NCBI RefSeq assembly: GCF_006365315.1
Contig: NZ_CP040968.1
Location: forward strand, 558,001 to 622,000
DNA length: 64,000 nucleotides
Direction of reading: 5' to 3'
Origin: Candidatus Methylopumilus universalis
GTDB taxonomy: Bacteria; Pseudomonadota; Gammaproteobacteria; Burkholderiales; Methylophilaceae
The position numbers and the translations under genes were made by a program. This document shows, piece by piece, positions 20,036-29,588 of the stretch; position 1 is the first letter of the stretch, and every line of letters starts with the position of its first letter. The notes beneath the pieces are model-generated. The model was given only the letters and a program-made list of their open reading frames with translations, ran no database searches and had not been told where the DNA came from.

Positions 20036-20830
20036 ATGTCGAGAATTACAAATACATTTAAAACGCTTAAAGAAAAAAATAAAAAAGCTTTAATTCCTTA
20101 TATTACAGCGGGCGATCCTCATCCTGATCTCACCGTATCAATGATGCATGCTTTGGTAGATTCGGGTGCTGACATGATTGAATTAGGTATTCCTTTTTCA
20201 GACCCAATGGCAGATGGTCCCACTATTCAAAGAGCAAGCGAAAGAGCTTTAGCCCATCATGTAGGTTTATCTCATGTATTTAAAATGGTTAAAACTTTTA
20301 GAGAAAACGACGATAAAACACCCATCATCTTAATGGGTTATGCAAATCCTATTGAAGCGATTGGTGCTGGGACTTTTGTGGAAAGAGCAAAATCTTCTGA
20401 TGTGGATGGAATTATTACTGTAGATTACCCTCCTGAAGAGTGCATGGAATTTACAAAACTTCTAAAAGAAAAAAACATTGATAGTATTTTTTTATTGTCG
20501 CCAACCTCAGAATTAGACAGAGTAAAATTAATTATCGAGCAAGCTTCTGGATTTTTATATTACGTCTCCTTAAAGGGCGTTACAGGCGCTGCTAATATTG
20601 ATATTGAGCAGGTGAAGTCTAAAGTTGGTATGATTCGGGAATTAACGAATCTTCCTATTGGCGTGGGTTTTGGAGTAAAAGATGCAGCAACAGCGAAAGA
20701 AGTTGCTAAGATTTCCGATGCAGTTGTCGTTGGCAGTCGCATGGTTCAGGAAATTGAGAGTTCAAATAAAGAAAATTTAATTCAAAACATTTCGAAGTTA
20801 ATGAAAGAATTAAGAGAAGCAGTTAATTAA
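20036..20830 (+). CDS. trpA: Tryptophan synthase alpha subunit
   Basis: Cleaves indole-3-glycerol phosphate to indole, which is channelled to TrpB. The protein is 264 residues from [19 protein letters not shown]. Catalytic Glu and Asp lie in [20 protein letters not shown] and [12 protein letters not shown]. An in-frame ATG at 19958 would add 26 residues overlapping trpB in another frame and was rejected: family members start at about this point. Confidence 0.97.
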   Translation: MSRITNTFKTLKEKNKKALIPYITAGDPHPDLTVSMMHALVDSGADMIELGIPFSDPMADGPTIQRASERALAHHVGLSHVFKMVKTFRENDDKTPIILMGYANPIEAIGAGTFVERAKSSDVDGIITVDYPPEECMEFTKLLKEKNIDSIFLLSPTSELDRVKLIIEQASGFLYYVSLKGVTGAANIDIEQVKSKVGMIRELTNLPIGVGFGVKDAATAKEVAKISDAVVVGSRMVQEIESSNKENLIQNISKLMKELREAVN

Positions 20831-20846
20831 TGAGTCGAGTACAACT

Positions 20847-21704
20847 ATGAGCTGGTTAAAAAATGTTATACCTCCAAAAATAAAACGTATTGTTGGAAGT
20901 GTATCTAAAAAAAATATTCCCGAAGGTTTATGGTGTAAATGCCCTTCATGTCAGGCTGTGCTCTATCGAACAGACCTTGAGCAAAATATGGAGGTTTGTC
21001 CAAAATGTTCTTTTCATAATCGAATTTCAGCTCGCTCACGTATAGATACCTTGTTAGATAAAGACAAAAGAAAAGAAATTGGCGCGCTCATCCAGCCTTT
21101 AGATTCTTTAAAGTTTAACGATACGCAAAGTTATGCTGATCGTATTAAGTCATCACAAAAAGATCTGAACGAAAAAGATGCAATGATTGTGATGCAGGGT
21201 TTAATGGAAGGCAAACCTGTTGTGATAGCCGCTTTTGAATTTAAGTTCATGGGCGGGTCGATGGGCTCAGTAGTGGGTGAAAAATTTGTACGTGGTATTC
21301 AAGCTGCTATTAAAGCGAAAGCCACATTCATATGTGTCTCGGCAAGCGGTGGCGCCAGAATGCAAGAAGGATTACTTTCACTCATGCAGATGGCAAAAAC
21401 GAGTGCTGCTTTAACTAAACTAAGCGAAGCTAAATTACCTTATTTTTCAGTTCTCACCGACCCAACTATGGGTGGTGTATCTGCTAGTTTTGCAATGCTA
21501 GGCGATGTAATTATTGCTGAACCTAAAGCATTAATAGGTTTTGCAGGTCCTCGTGTGATCGAACAAACCGTGAGAGAAAAATTACCTGAAGGATTCCAGC
21601 GCTCTGAATTTCTTCTCACACATGGTGCCATTGATATGATTGTAGATCGCCGTGACATGAAGAAAAAGCTTACTAATTTAATATCTAAATTATCTAAAAA
21701 TTAA
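20847..21704 (+). CDS. accD: Acetyl-CoA carboxylase carboxyltransferase beta subunit
   Basis: Carboxyltransferase subunit making malonyl-CoA for fatty-acid synthesis, working with AccA. 285 residues. A four-cysteine zinc ribbon lies near 32-55 (WCKCPSCQ then [10 protein letters not shown]), and the crotonase-fold core has [19 protein letters not shown] and [15 protein letters not shown]. The trpA-accD-folC order is a well-known proteobacterial arrangement. Confidence 0.97.
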   Translation: MSWLKNVIPPKIKRIVGSVSKKNIPEGLWCKCPSCQAVLYRTDLEQNMEVCPKCSFHNRISARSRIDTLLDKDKRKEIGALIQPLDSLKFNDTQSYADRIKSSQKDLNEKDAMIVMQGLMEGKPVVIAAFEFKFMGGSMGSVVGEKFVRGIQAAIKAKATFICVSASGGARMQEGLLSLMQMAKTSAALTKLSEAKLPYFSVLTDPTMGGVSASFAMLGDVIIAEPKALIGFAGPRVIEQTVREKLPEGFQRSEFLLTHGAIDMIVDRRDMKKKLTNLISKLSKN

Positions 21705-21732
21705 TTTAACCCCCTCCAAGTTCTCGCACAAT
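21705..21732 (+). promoter_or_regulatory. Candidate promoter of folC, leaderless type
   Basis: TTTAAC (21705-21710), a 16-bp spacer, then CACAAT (21727-21732). The -10-like box ends exactly six bases before the folC ATG, so transcription would start at or next to the start codon. No purine-rich ribosome site precedes the ATG. The match to consensus is moderate. Confidence 0.4.
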
Positions 21733-21738
21733 CGCCCT

Positions 21739-22989
21739 ATGAATCTTACCGACTGGCTAGGGTATATCGAATCAACACATTCTTCCACGATTGATCTCAC
21801 GCTAGAACGTATCAGGATTGTTCTTGAACGTTTAAATTTAAATGTTTCCTTCCCTATCATTTCTGTTGGCGGCACTAATGGTAAAGGCTCAACTTGCAGC
21901 ATACTAGAATCAATTTATAAAGAAGCTGGTTATAAAGTTGCTTGTTACACCTCGCCACATTTTTTACATTTTAATGAGCGTATTAAAATTCAAGGCGTTG
22001 CTGTTTCAGATGAGCTTATTTGTGAGGCTTTTTCAAAAATTGAATCGGCAAGAGAAGAGGTAACACTTACCTACTTTGAATACGGAACAATTGCCGCCAT
22101 GATTATTTTTTCAGAAGCCGACGTTGATGTTGCTGTTCTCGAGGTAGGCTTAGGGGGAAGGTTAGACGCCGTAAATGTTTTTGATGCCGACTGTGCCGTT
22201 GTCACAACTGTTGATCTTGATCATATGGATTATTTAGGGCACACAAGGGAAGCTATTGGATTTGAGAAAGCTGGCATTTACCGTGCTGAAAAAACTGCAA
22301 TTTTTGGCGACCTCGATCCCCCACAATCTCTAATAAAACATTGTGAATCAATTAATGCTAATTTAAAAATTATAGGCAAGGATTTTGGTTATAAAACCCA
22401 TCATGATTCTTTTGATTTTTTAATTGAATCGTCATTCGTAATGAATGTACCTATGCCTAAGTTACAAGGTGATTTTCAGTTAGCTAATGCAACAAATGCG
22501 CTTATGGCAATTACAGCAATGGAAGATAAATTACCTTTAACTGAACTTTCAATTCAAAAAGGTATTTCATTGGCATTATTACCAGGGAGATTTCAGGAGG
22601 TTAAAAAAATGCCTTCTTTGATTTTTGATGTGGCTCATAACCCACAAGCTGCAAGATCTTTAAGCCACAATCTAAAGGCGCATGCCATTTCCGGTAAAAC
22701 TATTGCAGTGTTTTCTATACTTAAGGACAAAGATATTTTAGGTGTAATTACAGCATTAAATTTCGATATTAACGATTGGTTTATTGCAGAAATTCAAAAC
22801 GAGAGGGCGGCAAGTATTGAAACTATTTCTAATGCTATCCAAAAAATTAATCCATCTGCTCATATCAAGTCTTTTAAAAATATACAAGAAGCATATCAAT
22901 TTGCGTCCAATGAGGTCACGAGAAATGATAGAATAATTGTATTCGGATCTTTCTTTACCGTTGCCGATATTATGAAACTCATTTCCTAG
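21739..22989 (+). CDS. folC: Folylpolyglutamate synthase / dihydrofolate synthase
   Basis: Adds glutamate to dihydropteroate and to folates, trapping one-carbon carriers in the cell. 416 residues. The Mur-ligase P-loop VGGTNGKGSTCSIL is near residue 43; YTSPHFLHFNERI, LEVGLGGRLDAVN and FDVAHNPQAA are FolC motifs. There is no Shine-Dalgarno sequence, and a -10-like box abuts the start. It is directly followed (3 bp) by the SPOR-domain gene. Confidence 0.95.
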   Translation: MNLTDWLGYIESTHSSTIDLTLERIRIVLERLNLNVSFPIISVGGTNGKGSTCSILESIYKEAGYKVACYTSPHFLHFNERIKIQGVAVSDELICEAFSKIESAREEVTLTYFEYGTIAAMIIFSEADVDVAVLEVGLGGRLDAVNVFDADCAVVTTVDLDHMDYLGHTREAIGFEKAGIYRAEKTAIFGDLDPPQSLIKHCESINANLKIIGKDFGYKTHHDSFDFLIESSFVMNVPMPKLQGDFQLANATNALMAITAMEDKLPLTELSIQKGISLALLPGRFQEVKKMPSLIFDVAHNPQAARSLSHNLKAHAISGKTIAVFSILKDKDILGVITALNFDINDWFIAEIQNERAASIETISNAIQKINPSAHIKSFKNIQEAYQFASNEVTRNDRIIVFGSFFTVADIMKLIS

Positions 22990-22992
22990 GTT

Positions 22993-23547
22993 ATGAACGA
23001 AGACAATTCAATACACCCTCAAGAAGATAAACTGATTAGTCAGGCCAAAAAGAGGCTTCTTGGCGCAAGTGTCATTTTATTTATTCTTCTTATATCAGCG
23101 CCGTTTGTTTTAAAAAATCGTAATGATGAGGGCCCTACTGAACCCATTAAAATTTCAATGGAAAGTACACCTGAAAATGTTGATGTTAATGTTGAAAGCA
23201 TTAAACCGCCAGAGACTAAACAGGAAATTACAGAGTCATCGATCTCTCCGATTAAAAAAGAAGCACTGCCACCTAGTGATGTAAAAACAAAATCTGAAGT
23301 AGTAACGACTTCTAACTCTGGTATTTATATTCAATTGGGTATTTTTTCAGATAATGAAAAAATTAAATCTCTTCAGCAAAAATTAAATCAATTAAATATC
23401 CAAACTAAAAGTGAAACAATTAAAGTTAATGGCGCTGATAAGATAAGATTGATTACGGACGAATTTAAAACAGAAGCTTCGGCCAAAGAAGTATTAATCA
23501 AAATTAAAAATGCAGGGATCACCGGCATTATCAAGAAGACTAGTTAA
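22993..23547 (+). CDS. DedD-like SPOR-domain membrane protein
   Basis: 184 residues: short cytoplasmic N-terminus, one membrane helix at about 24-42 (GASVILFILLISAPFVL), a Pro/Glu/Lys-rich linker, and a C-terminal SPOR domain at about 108-184 (YIQLGIFSDNEKIKSLQQKL). SPOR domains bind denuded glycan at the division septum, and DedD proteins assist cell constriction. The folC-dedD-cvpA-purF order is conserved in beta- and gammaproteobacteria. Overlaps cvpA by one base. Confidence 0.85.
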   Translation: MNEDNSIHPQEDKLISQAKKRLLGASVILFILLISAPFVLKNRNDEGPTEPIKISMESTPENVDVNVESIKPPETKQEITESSISPIKKEALPPSDVKTKSEVVTTSNSGIYIQLGIFSDNEKIKSLQQKLNQLNIQTKSETIKVNGADKIRLITDEFKTEASAKEVLIKIKNAGITGIIKKTS

Positions 23548-24044
23548 TGACTTTTGTTGATTATGGTTTTTTTATGACCATCATCATCTCTTCTCTTCTC
23601 GGTTGTTATCGTGGCTTTGTGCGCGAACTTCTTTCCATCATTGCTTGGTTTTTTGCTTTCTACTTAGCGCAATCTTTTTCTCCTGCTCTTGCTTCCAAAT
23701 TGTATTGGATTGATACAGAGTCGGTCCGTGACTTAGTTGCTTATTTTCTGATTTTTATAGCTGTTCTTATTTTATCCATGGGTGTGATTGCTATTTTGAA
23801 TAAATTTATTAAATACACCGGACTCACCTTTCCTAATATTTTATTAGGTGGATTATTTGGCATCGTTCGAGCTCTTCTTATTGCGCTTGTCTGTCATTTT
23901 GTTATTCAGTCAACCTCATTTGAAAAGAGTGCTCCATGGCAGGACGCCCTGATTAAACCTTATTTCGAATCTTTTACAGCTATAGCAGGTGTTTATTTGC
24001 CACTTGATATCCTTAAGCATGTAAAATATTCCCAACGAACATAA
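23547..24044 (+). CDS. cvpA: CvpA-family inner-membrane protein
   Basis: 165 residues with four to five hydrophobic helices. MTFVDYGFFMTIIISSLLGC and YRGFVRELLSIIAWFFAFYL are the standard CvpA opening, and YTGLTFPNILLGGLFGIVRA the second conserved block. CvpA is linked to envelope homeostasis and colicin V production in E. coli. Its exact role is unsettled. Sits 15 bp before purF, as in many proteobacteria. Confidence 0.9.
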   Translation: MTFVDYGFFMTIIISSLLGCYRGFVRELLSIIAWFFAFYLAQSFSPALASKLYWIDTESVRDLVAYFLIFIAVLILSMGVIAILNKFIKYTGLTFPNILLGGLFGIVRALLIALVCHFVIQSTSFEKSAPWQDALIKPYFESFTAIAGVYLPLDILKHVKYSQRT

Positions 24045-24059
24045 TTTTAAGGCGCTGAA

Positions 24060-25589
24060 ATGTGTGGAATCCTTGGAATAGTCGGTAAAAACCCGGTTAA
24101 TCAGCTACTTTACGATGGCTTGTTAGTTCTCCAGCATCGGGGTCAAGATGCCGCTGGTATTGTTACTTGCGACGGCAATACTTTCTTCATGCATAAAAAT
24201 AATGGTCTTGTGAAAGATGTGTTTCATACGCGCCATATGCGAAATCTTATTGGCAATGCAGGTATTGCTCACGTCCGCTACCCGACAGCAGGTTCATCTT
24301 CAGCTGCAGAGGCTCAACCATTTTATGTAAATTCGCCTTTTGGAATTGTCTTAGGCCATAACGGTAATTTAACTAATGCTGAAAAGCTTAAAGAAGATAT
24401 TTTTAGACAAGACCTTCGTCATATAAATACCACATCAGATTCAGAAGTTTTACTTAACGTGTTAGCGCACGAAATAGAAGAATCTGCAAAGAGTACCGTG
24501 CTTAATAGTGATGTTGTTTTTGATGCTGTCACTTCAGTTCATAAGCGATGCAAAGGCGCTTATGCTGTTGTTTCAATGATTGCCAATTTTGGCCTTCTTG
24601 CGTTTAGAGACCCCCACGGCATTCGCCCGCTTGTGATTGGTAAACACGAAGGTCCTCAAGGTGTTGAATATATGGTGGCATCTGAAAGTGTAGCCATTGA
24701 TGTACTAGGATTTAAGTTGGTAAGAGATGTAGAGCCTGGCGAAGCAGTCTTTATTGATATGAATGGTAATTTTTATTCTAAACAATGCGCTAAACCTAAT
24801 CATCATCCTTGTATATTTGAGTATGTCTATCTTGCAAGGCCTGACTCCGTGATCGATGGTATTTCTGTTTATCAAACACGACTTAATATGGGTAAGACAT
24901 TAGCGCAGAAAATTAAAAAAGCTTGGGCCCATCTCGATATTGATGTTGTGATTCCTATTCCTGATACGAGTAGGCCTAGCGCTTTACAACTCGCACTCGA
25001 ATTAGGTCTTGATTATCGCGAAGGTTTTATTAAAAATCGTTATATTGGCCGTACGTTTATCATGCCGGGTCAAGCATTAAGGAAAAAATCAGTACGACAA
25101 AAACTTAATCCGATTAAAATTGAATTTCAAGACAAGAATGTTTTACTCGTAGATGATTCGATTGTACGAGGCACAACATCAAAAGAAATTGTTCAAATGG
25201 CCAGAGAGGCGGGTGCTAAAAAAGTTTACCTAGTTTCAGCGGCGCCTCCTGTAAGATTTCCTAATGTTTATGGTATTGACATGCCTTCGCGCACTGAATT
25301 ACTAGCGCCTAATAAAACGGACGAAGAAATTCGAAAAGAAATTGGCGCAGACGAATTGATTTATCAAGATCTTGATGCGCTTATTGAAAATATTGCATCT
25401 ATTAATCCAAAACTTAAAAAATTTGATGCCTCTTGTTTTGATGGCAAATACATCACAGGTGACATTGATGAGTATTATTTAAAAAATATTGAAACACTTC
25501 GTGCTGACTCTAATATGTCTGACAAGCCTTCAAATGCCAGCACACAAATGGATTTAAATTTAAGTAAAAACGAAGAGGAAGCGGCTTAA
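24060..25589 (+). CDS. purF: Amidophosphoribosyltransferase
   Basis: First committed enzyme of purine synthesis: PRPP + glutamine to phosphoribosylamine. 509 residues. The N-terminal nucleophile Cys2 (MCGILGIVG) is exposed after Met removal; [11 protein letters not shown] and [12 protein letters not shown] belong to the glutaminase domain, and [17 protein letters not shown] is the PRPP loop of the transferase domain. No propeptide. It ends the long leu-trp-fol run; the next gap carries the metZ control region. Confidence 0.98.
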   Translation: MCGILGIVGKNPVNQLLYDGLLVLQHRGQDAAGIVTCDGNTFFMHKNNGLVKDVFHTRHMRNLIGNAGIAHVRYPTAGSSSAAEAQPFYVNSPFGIVLGHNGNLTNAEKLKEDIFRQDLRHINTTSDSEVLLNVLAHEIEESAKSTVLNSDVVFDAVTSVHKRCKGAYAVVSMIANFGLLAFRDPHGIRPLVIGKHEGPQGVEYMVASESVAIDVLGFKLVRDVEPGEAVFIDMNGNFYSKQCAKPNHHPCIFEYVYLARPDSVIDGISVYQTRLNMGKTLAQKIKKAWAHLDIDVVIPIPDTSRPSALQLALELGLDYREGFIKNRYIGRTFIMPGQALRKKSVRQKLNPIKIEFQDKNVLLVDDSIVRGTTSKEIVQMAREAGAKKVYLVSAAPPVRFPNVYGIDMPSRTELLAPNKTDEEIRKEIGADELIYQDLDALIENIASINPKLKKFDASCFDGKYITGDIDEYYLKNIETLRADSNMSDKPSNASTQMDLNLSKNEEEAA

Positions 25590-25602
25590 TAATAAGCGTT
25601 TC

Positions 25603-25630
25603 TTGACGTATTTTTTTTATCGTGCATAAT
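25603..25630 (+). promoter_or_regulatory. Sigma-70-type promoter of metZ
   Basis: TTGACG at 25603-25608, a 16-bp spacer with a T run, and CATAAT at 25625-25630. This is the best consensus promoter seen in the window. The expected start of transcription, about 25637, falls at the first bases of the SAM aptamer, so the whole leader is the regulator. Confidence 0.7.
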
Positions 25631-25634
25631 TTCA

Positions 25635-25704
25635 AGTGCGCTGATTTGAGTGATAAAGTTATTTCTCAGCTTGCGGGCGCGTTAAAAATACAGCTAAAGC
25701 GAGG
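25635..25704 (+). promoter_or_regulatory. SAM-II (or SAM-V)-like riboswitch aptamer upstream of metZ
   Basis: Pseudoknot SAM sensor. Stem P1 pairs 25635-25641 with 25677-25683 (core GCGC/GCGC plus G-U and A-U pairs). The P1 strand is followed by the conserved UGAUUU, and the 3' side has the A-rich linker and AGCUAAAG (25692-25699) then GAGG. These match the order of conserved blocks in the SAM-II structure as I remember it. The loop holds an extra hairpin (GAG...CTC with ATAA/TTAT inside, 25648-25667), longer than in the minimal aptamer. High SAM should shut off methionine synthesis. SAM-II and SAM-V share this core, so the class split is uncertain. Confidence 0.75.
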
Positions 25705-25709
25705 TCTGT

Positions 25710-25743
25710 CCCGTTTTAGCTTTTTGTGAAACGGGTTTTTTTA
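25710..25743 (+). terminator. Riboswitch expression platform: intrinsic terminator before metZ
   Basis: CCCGTTT (25710-25716) pairs with AAACGGG (25729-25735), followed by seven T residues. The aptamer's AGCTAAA (25692-25698) is an exact complement of TTTAGCT (25715-25721), which overlaps the terminator's left arm and loop. The two pairings exclude each other, so free AGCTAAA would act as antiterminator and SAM binding would release the terminator. Confidence 0.8.
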
Positions 25744-25766
25744 TGCCCAAAAAAAGGTAACAGATT

Positions 25767-26939
25767 ATGAATAACGATCCATGGAAATTTGACACACAAG
25801 CAATTCGAGCTGGCTCATTACAATCTGAGTTCGGTGAGAATTCTGAAGCTATCTTTTTAACTTCAAGCTATGTGTTTGATTCATCTGCGCAGGCTGCCGC
25901 AAGATTTGCAGGTAATGAGCCTGGCAATATCTATTCTCGTTTTACGAATCCTACAGTGACTATGTTTCAGGATCGCCTTGCAGCTTTAGAGGGCAGTGAG
26001 GCATGTGTCGCGACTTCAAGTGGTATGTCAGCTATTTTAGCAACGATTATGGGCCTATGTTCTGCTGGAGAACATATCGTGGCGTCTAGAAGCATTTTTG
26101 GTACAACCGTGCAACTCTTTAGCAATATTTTAAAGCGTTGGGGTTTAGAGGTTACTTTTGTATCACTCACTAATCTTAATGAGTGGGAAGATGCTATTCA
26201 AAAAAATACAAAACTTTTTTTTGTAGAGACTCCATCTAATCCTTTAACTGAAGTCGCTGATATCCAAGCACTTTCAAAAATTGCACATCAAAAAGATATT
26301 AAATTAATAGTAGATAATTGTTTTTGTTCGCCTGCACTTCAAAAGCCTTTGTTATTGGGTGCTGACATTATTATTCATTCTGCTACTAAGTATCTTGATG
26401 GACAGGGGCGTTGTTTAGGTGGTGCAGTGTTAGCAGATAAAAAAACGATAGAGCCGGTTTATCAATTCCTGAGGTCAGCAGGACCTACGATGAGCGCATT
26501 TAATGCCTGGGTCTTTTTAAAGGGTTTAGAAACACTTCCTATTCGAATGGATGCTCATTCTAAGAATGCACTTCATTTAGCAAGTTGGCTTGAGTCTCAA
26601 CCTCAGGTCGATCGTGTTTACTATCCTGGATTAGCCTCTCATCCGCAGCATAAACTCGCTTTAACACAGCAAAAAACGGGTGGAGCTATTGTATCTTTTG
26701 AGGTGAAAGGTGGCCAAAAAGAGGCATGGAGCTTAATTGATTCCACTCGATTGATCTCTATTACGGCTAATTTAGGTGATGTTAAATCTACGATTACACA
26801 TCCTTCTACGACGACTCATTCAAGAGTCAGCCCTGAAGAGCGTCAAAAAGCTGGTATCAAGGACAACCTTGTCAGAATCGCTGTAGGCCTTGAGGATATA
26901 GAAGACCTAAAAGCCGATTTGTCTAGTCTTTCGCGCTAA
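25767..26939 (+). CDS. metZ: O-succinylhomoserine sulfhydrylase
   Basis: PLP enzyme of the Cys/Met metabolism family making homocysteine directly from O-succinylhomoserine and sulfide. 390 residues. Motifs: SRFTNPTVTMFQDRLAALEG, ATSSGMSAILATIMG, and the PLP lysine in IHSATKYLDGQGRCLGGAV. WKFDTQAIRAGSLQSEFGEN at the start is typical of MetZ rather than MetB or MetY. It lies behind a SAM-responsive leader, fitting end-product control of methionine synthesis, and consumes sulfide made by the cys genes at 41-46 kb. Confidence 0.93.
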   Translation: MNNDPWKFDTQAIRAGSLQSEFGENSEAIFLTSSYVFDSSAQAAARFAGNEPGNIYSRFTNPTVTMFQDRLAALEGSEACVATSSGMSAILATIMGLCSAGEHIVASRSIFGTTVQLFSNILKRWGLEVTFVSLTNLNEWEDAIQKNTKLFFVETPSNPLTEVADIQALSKIAHQKDIKLIVDNCFCSPALQKPLLLGADIIIHSATKYLDGQGRCLGGAVLADKKTIEPVYQFLRSAGPTMSAFNAWVFLKGLETLPIRMDAHSKNALHLASWLESQPQVDRVYYPGLASHPQHKLALTQQKTGGAIVSFEVKGGQKEAWSLIDSTRLISITANLGDVKSTITHPSTTTHSRVSPEERQKAGIKDNLVRIAVGLEDIEDLKADLSSLSR

Positions 26940-26949
26940 AAAATACCTT

Positions 26950-26976
26950 TAGCAGGGTAAAAATACAGCCCTGCTA
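26950..26976 (+). terminator. Hairpin between metZ and gyrA, possible weak terminator
   Basis: TAGCAGGG pairs perfectly with CCCTGCTA across an 11-base loop, starting 10 bp after the metZ stop. No T tract follows, so it may act as a 3'-end stabiliser or a Rho-assisted stop rather than an intrinsic terminator. Confidence 0.5.
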
Positions 26977-27025
26977 CATGCTAAAATTTGGGTAGTTTTC
27001 TACTTAAATTATCGATCTAAATCCT

Positions 27026-29575
27026 ATGAATCAATTTGCTAAAGAAACCATCCCAATAAGCCTTGAAGATGAGATGAAACGCTCTTACCTCGACTACGCT
27101 ATGAGCGTTATTGTCGGACGAGCGCTTCCAGATGTCAGAGACGGATTAAAGCCTGTTCATCGTCGTGTGCTTTTTGCGATGCATGAACTTAATAACGACT
27201 TTAATAAACCTTATAAAAAATCAGCACGTATTGTCGGTGATGTAATTGGTAAATACCATCCTCATGGTGATACAGCTGTGTACGATACGATCGTTCGTAT
27301 GGCGCAGGATTTTAGCTTGCGATATATGTTAGTAGATGGTCAGGGAAATTTTGGCTCAGTGGATGGTGATAATGCTGCTGCGATGCGTTATACGGAAATC
27401 CGTATGTCTAAAATTGCACATGAGCTTTTAGAAGATATTGATAAAGAGACGGTGGATTTTGGCCCTAATTATGATGGCTCCGAACAAGAACCTCTTATTA
27501 TGCCGGCGCGTATTCCTAATCTTCTTATTAATGGAAGTTCTGGTATTGCTGTAGGTATGGCAACCAATATTCCGCCTCACAATTTAAATGAAGTTGTTGA
27601 TGCGTGTTTATTACTTCTAGAAAAACCTGAGTCATCGATTGATGCATTAATTAAATTAATACCAGCACCAGATTTCCCAACAGCCGGAATTATTCATGGC
27701 ACTACAGGCGTTAAAGAAGGCTATAGGACCGGTCGAGGCCGCGTTGTTATGCGTGGAAGAACGCACGTTGAAAAACTCGATAAGGGTAATCGTGAAGCCT
27801 TGATCGTTGACGAACTTCCATACCAAGTTAATAAAAAAACATTTATCGAGAAAATTGCAGAGCTTGTTAACGATAAAAAGATTGAAGGCATTTCAGATTT
27901 AAGAGATGAGTCAGATAAATCAGGTATGCGTGTTGTGATCGAATTAAAGCGCGGTGAGAATCCTGATGTTATTTTAAATAATCTTTACAAACAAACACAG
28001 CTTCAAGATAGTTTTGGTATGAACATGGTAGCGCTCATTGATGGGCAGCCAAAACTTCTTAACTTAAAACAAATTTTAGATGCTTTTTTAAGGCACCGTC
28101 GTGAAGTTACTACAAGAAAAACCGTATTTGAATTAAGAAAAGCACGCGAGCGTGGCCACATGTTAGAAGGTTTAGCAGTTGCATTAGCTAATGTCGATGA
28201 GATGATTAAAATCATCAAAGCTGCACCAACACCACCTGACGCCAAGAAAGAATTGATGGTGCGCACATGGAAATCTTCTGTGGTTGAAGCTATGTTAAAT
28301 GGTGCTGCGATGGAATTTTCTAGACCTGAAGGGCTGTCGAAAGAATTTGGATTGACTGAATCAGGCTATAAGTTATCAGATGTTCAAGCACAAGAAATTC
28401 TCCAATTAAGATTACAACGCTTAACAGGCTTAGAACAAGAAAAAATCGTTAATGAATATAAAGAGATTATGAATGTCATCACAGATCTCCTAGATATTTT
28501 AGCAACCCCTGCAAGAGTCACGGCGATTATTGTCGATGAACTTAAGGCGATTAAAGACCAATATGGCGACAAACGTCGAAGCGAAATTGTCGAGAATGCA
28601 TTAGATTTATCTACAGAAGATTTAATTACACCTGAGGATGTTGTGGTCACGCTCTCCCATACAGGCTATATCAAATCACAAGTGTTAGATGAATATCGTG
28701 CCCAAAAACGAGGTGGTAGGGGTAAGCAAGCAGCGACTACCAAAGACGATGACTTTATCGACAAAATGTTTGTAGCAAATACTCACGATAATATTTTATG
28801 TTTTTCAAGTCGTGGTCAGGTGTATTGGTTAAAAGCTTACGAAGTACCACAAGGAAGTCGCACAAGTCGAGGTAAACCTATTGTTAATTTATTCCCACTT
28901 CAAGAGGGTGAAAAAATTAATGCGATTCTTCCTATTAAAGAATTTGATGATAAGCATTATATTTTTATGGCCACTGCATTAGGCACAGTTAAAAAAACAC
29001 CGCTTACAGATTTTTCTAATCCACGTAAGTCAGGCATCATTGCAATTAATCTTGATGATAATGACTTCTTAATTGGCGCTGAAATTACTGACGGCTCAAA
29101 TGATATTGTTTTAGTTTCAAATGGTGGCAAAGCCGTGTGGTTTGACGAAGAGGACGTCAGAAGTATGGGTAGGAATACCCGAGGTGTTCGTGGTATGAAA
29201 TTACAAGAAGACCAACAAGTGCTATCTCTTCTTATTGCCAGTGATGATCAACAGTCTATGTTAGTTGCTACTGAAAATGGCTATGGAAAACGAACTGTTT
29301 TATCTGACTTTAGACATTCTGGACGAGCCACGCAAGGCGTCAAAGCGATACAAGTGAGCGAACGTAATGGACTTGTTGTTGCTGCAAAACTTGTAAACGA
29401 TGAAGATGAAATTATGTTGATTACAACAGGTGGTGTGCTTATCCGAACACGTGTCAGTGAGATTCGCGAATTAGGCCGTGCGACACAAGGTGTGACATTA
29501 ATTAATTTAGGTGAGAATGAAAAATTATCAGGCCTCGAGAAGATTGTAGAAGCTGATGATGATTTAGAGGAATAG
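27026..29575 (+). CDS. gyrA: DNA gyrase subunit A
   Basis: Breakage-rejoining subunit of gyrase, 849 residues. [20 protein letters not shown] is near residue 24; the catalytic tyrosine is in [14 protein letters not shown] at about 122; the C-terminal beta-pinwheel has the GyrA-box-like QKRGGRGKQ. Residue 83 in the [11 protein letters not shown] quinolone region is Thr, a natural state in many species, with Asp at 87. It heads a gyrA-serC-pheA-hisC run. Confidence 0.98.
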   Translation: MNQFAKETIPISLEDEMKRSYLDYAMSVIVGRALPDVRDGLKPVHRRVLFAMHELNNDFNKPYKKSARIVGDVIGKYHPHGDTAVYDTIVRMAQDFSLRYMLVDGQGNFGSVDGDNAAAMRYTEIRMSKIAHELLEDIDKETVDFGPNYDGSEQEPLIMPARIPNLLINGSSGIAVGMATNIPPHNLNEVVDACLLLLEKPESSIDALIKLIPAPDFPTAGIIHGTTGVKEGYRTGRGRVVMRGRTHVEKLDKGNREALIVDELPYQVNKKTFIEKIAELVNDKKIEGISDLRDESDKSGMRVVIELKRGENPDVILNNLYKQTQLQDSFGMNMVALIDGQPKLLNLKQILDAFLRHRREVTTRKTVFELRKARERGHMLEGLAVALANVDEMIKIIKAAPTPPDAKKELMVRTWKSSVVEAMLNGAAMEFSRPEGLSKEFGLTESGYKLSDVQAQEILQLRLQRLTGLEQEKIVNEYKEIMNVITDLLDILATPARVTAIIVDELKAIKDQYGDKRRSEIVENALDLSTEDLITPEDVVVTLSHTGYIKSQVLDEYRAQKRGGRGKQAATTKDDDFIDKMFVANTHDNILCFSSRGQVYWLKAYEVPQGSRTSRGKPIVNLFPLQEGEKINAILPIKEFDDKHYIFMATALGTVKKTPLTDFSNPRKSGIIAINLDDNDFLIGAEITDGSNDIVLVSNGGKAVWFDEEDVRSMGRNTRGVRGMKLQEDQQVLSLLIASDDQQSMLVATENGYGKRTVLSDFRHSGRATQGVKAIQVSERNGLVVAAKLVNDEDEIMLITTGGVLIRTRVSEIRELGRATQGVTLINLGENEKLSGLEKIVEADDDLEE

Positions 29576-29588
29576 CTTTTAATTCATC

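Noticed and set aside
27266-27300. Thr at GyrA position 83 as quinolone resistance mutation
   Set aside because: Thr is the normal residue at this site in many proteobacteria; no reference for this species is available.
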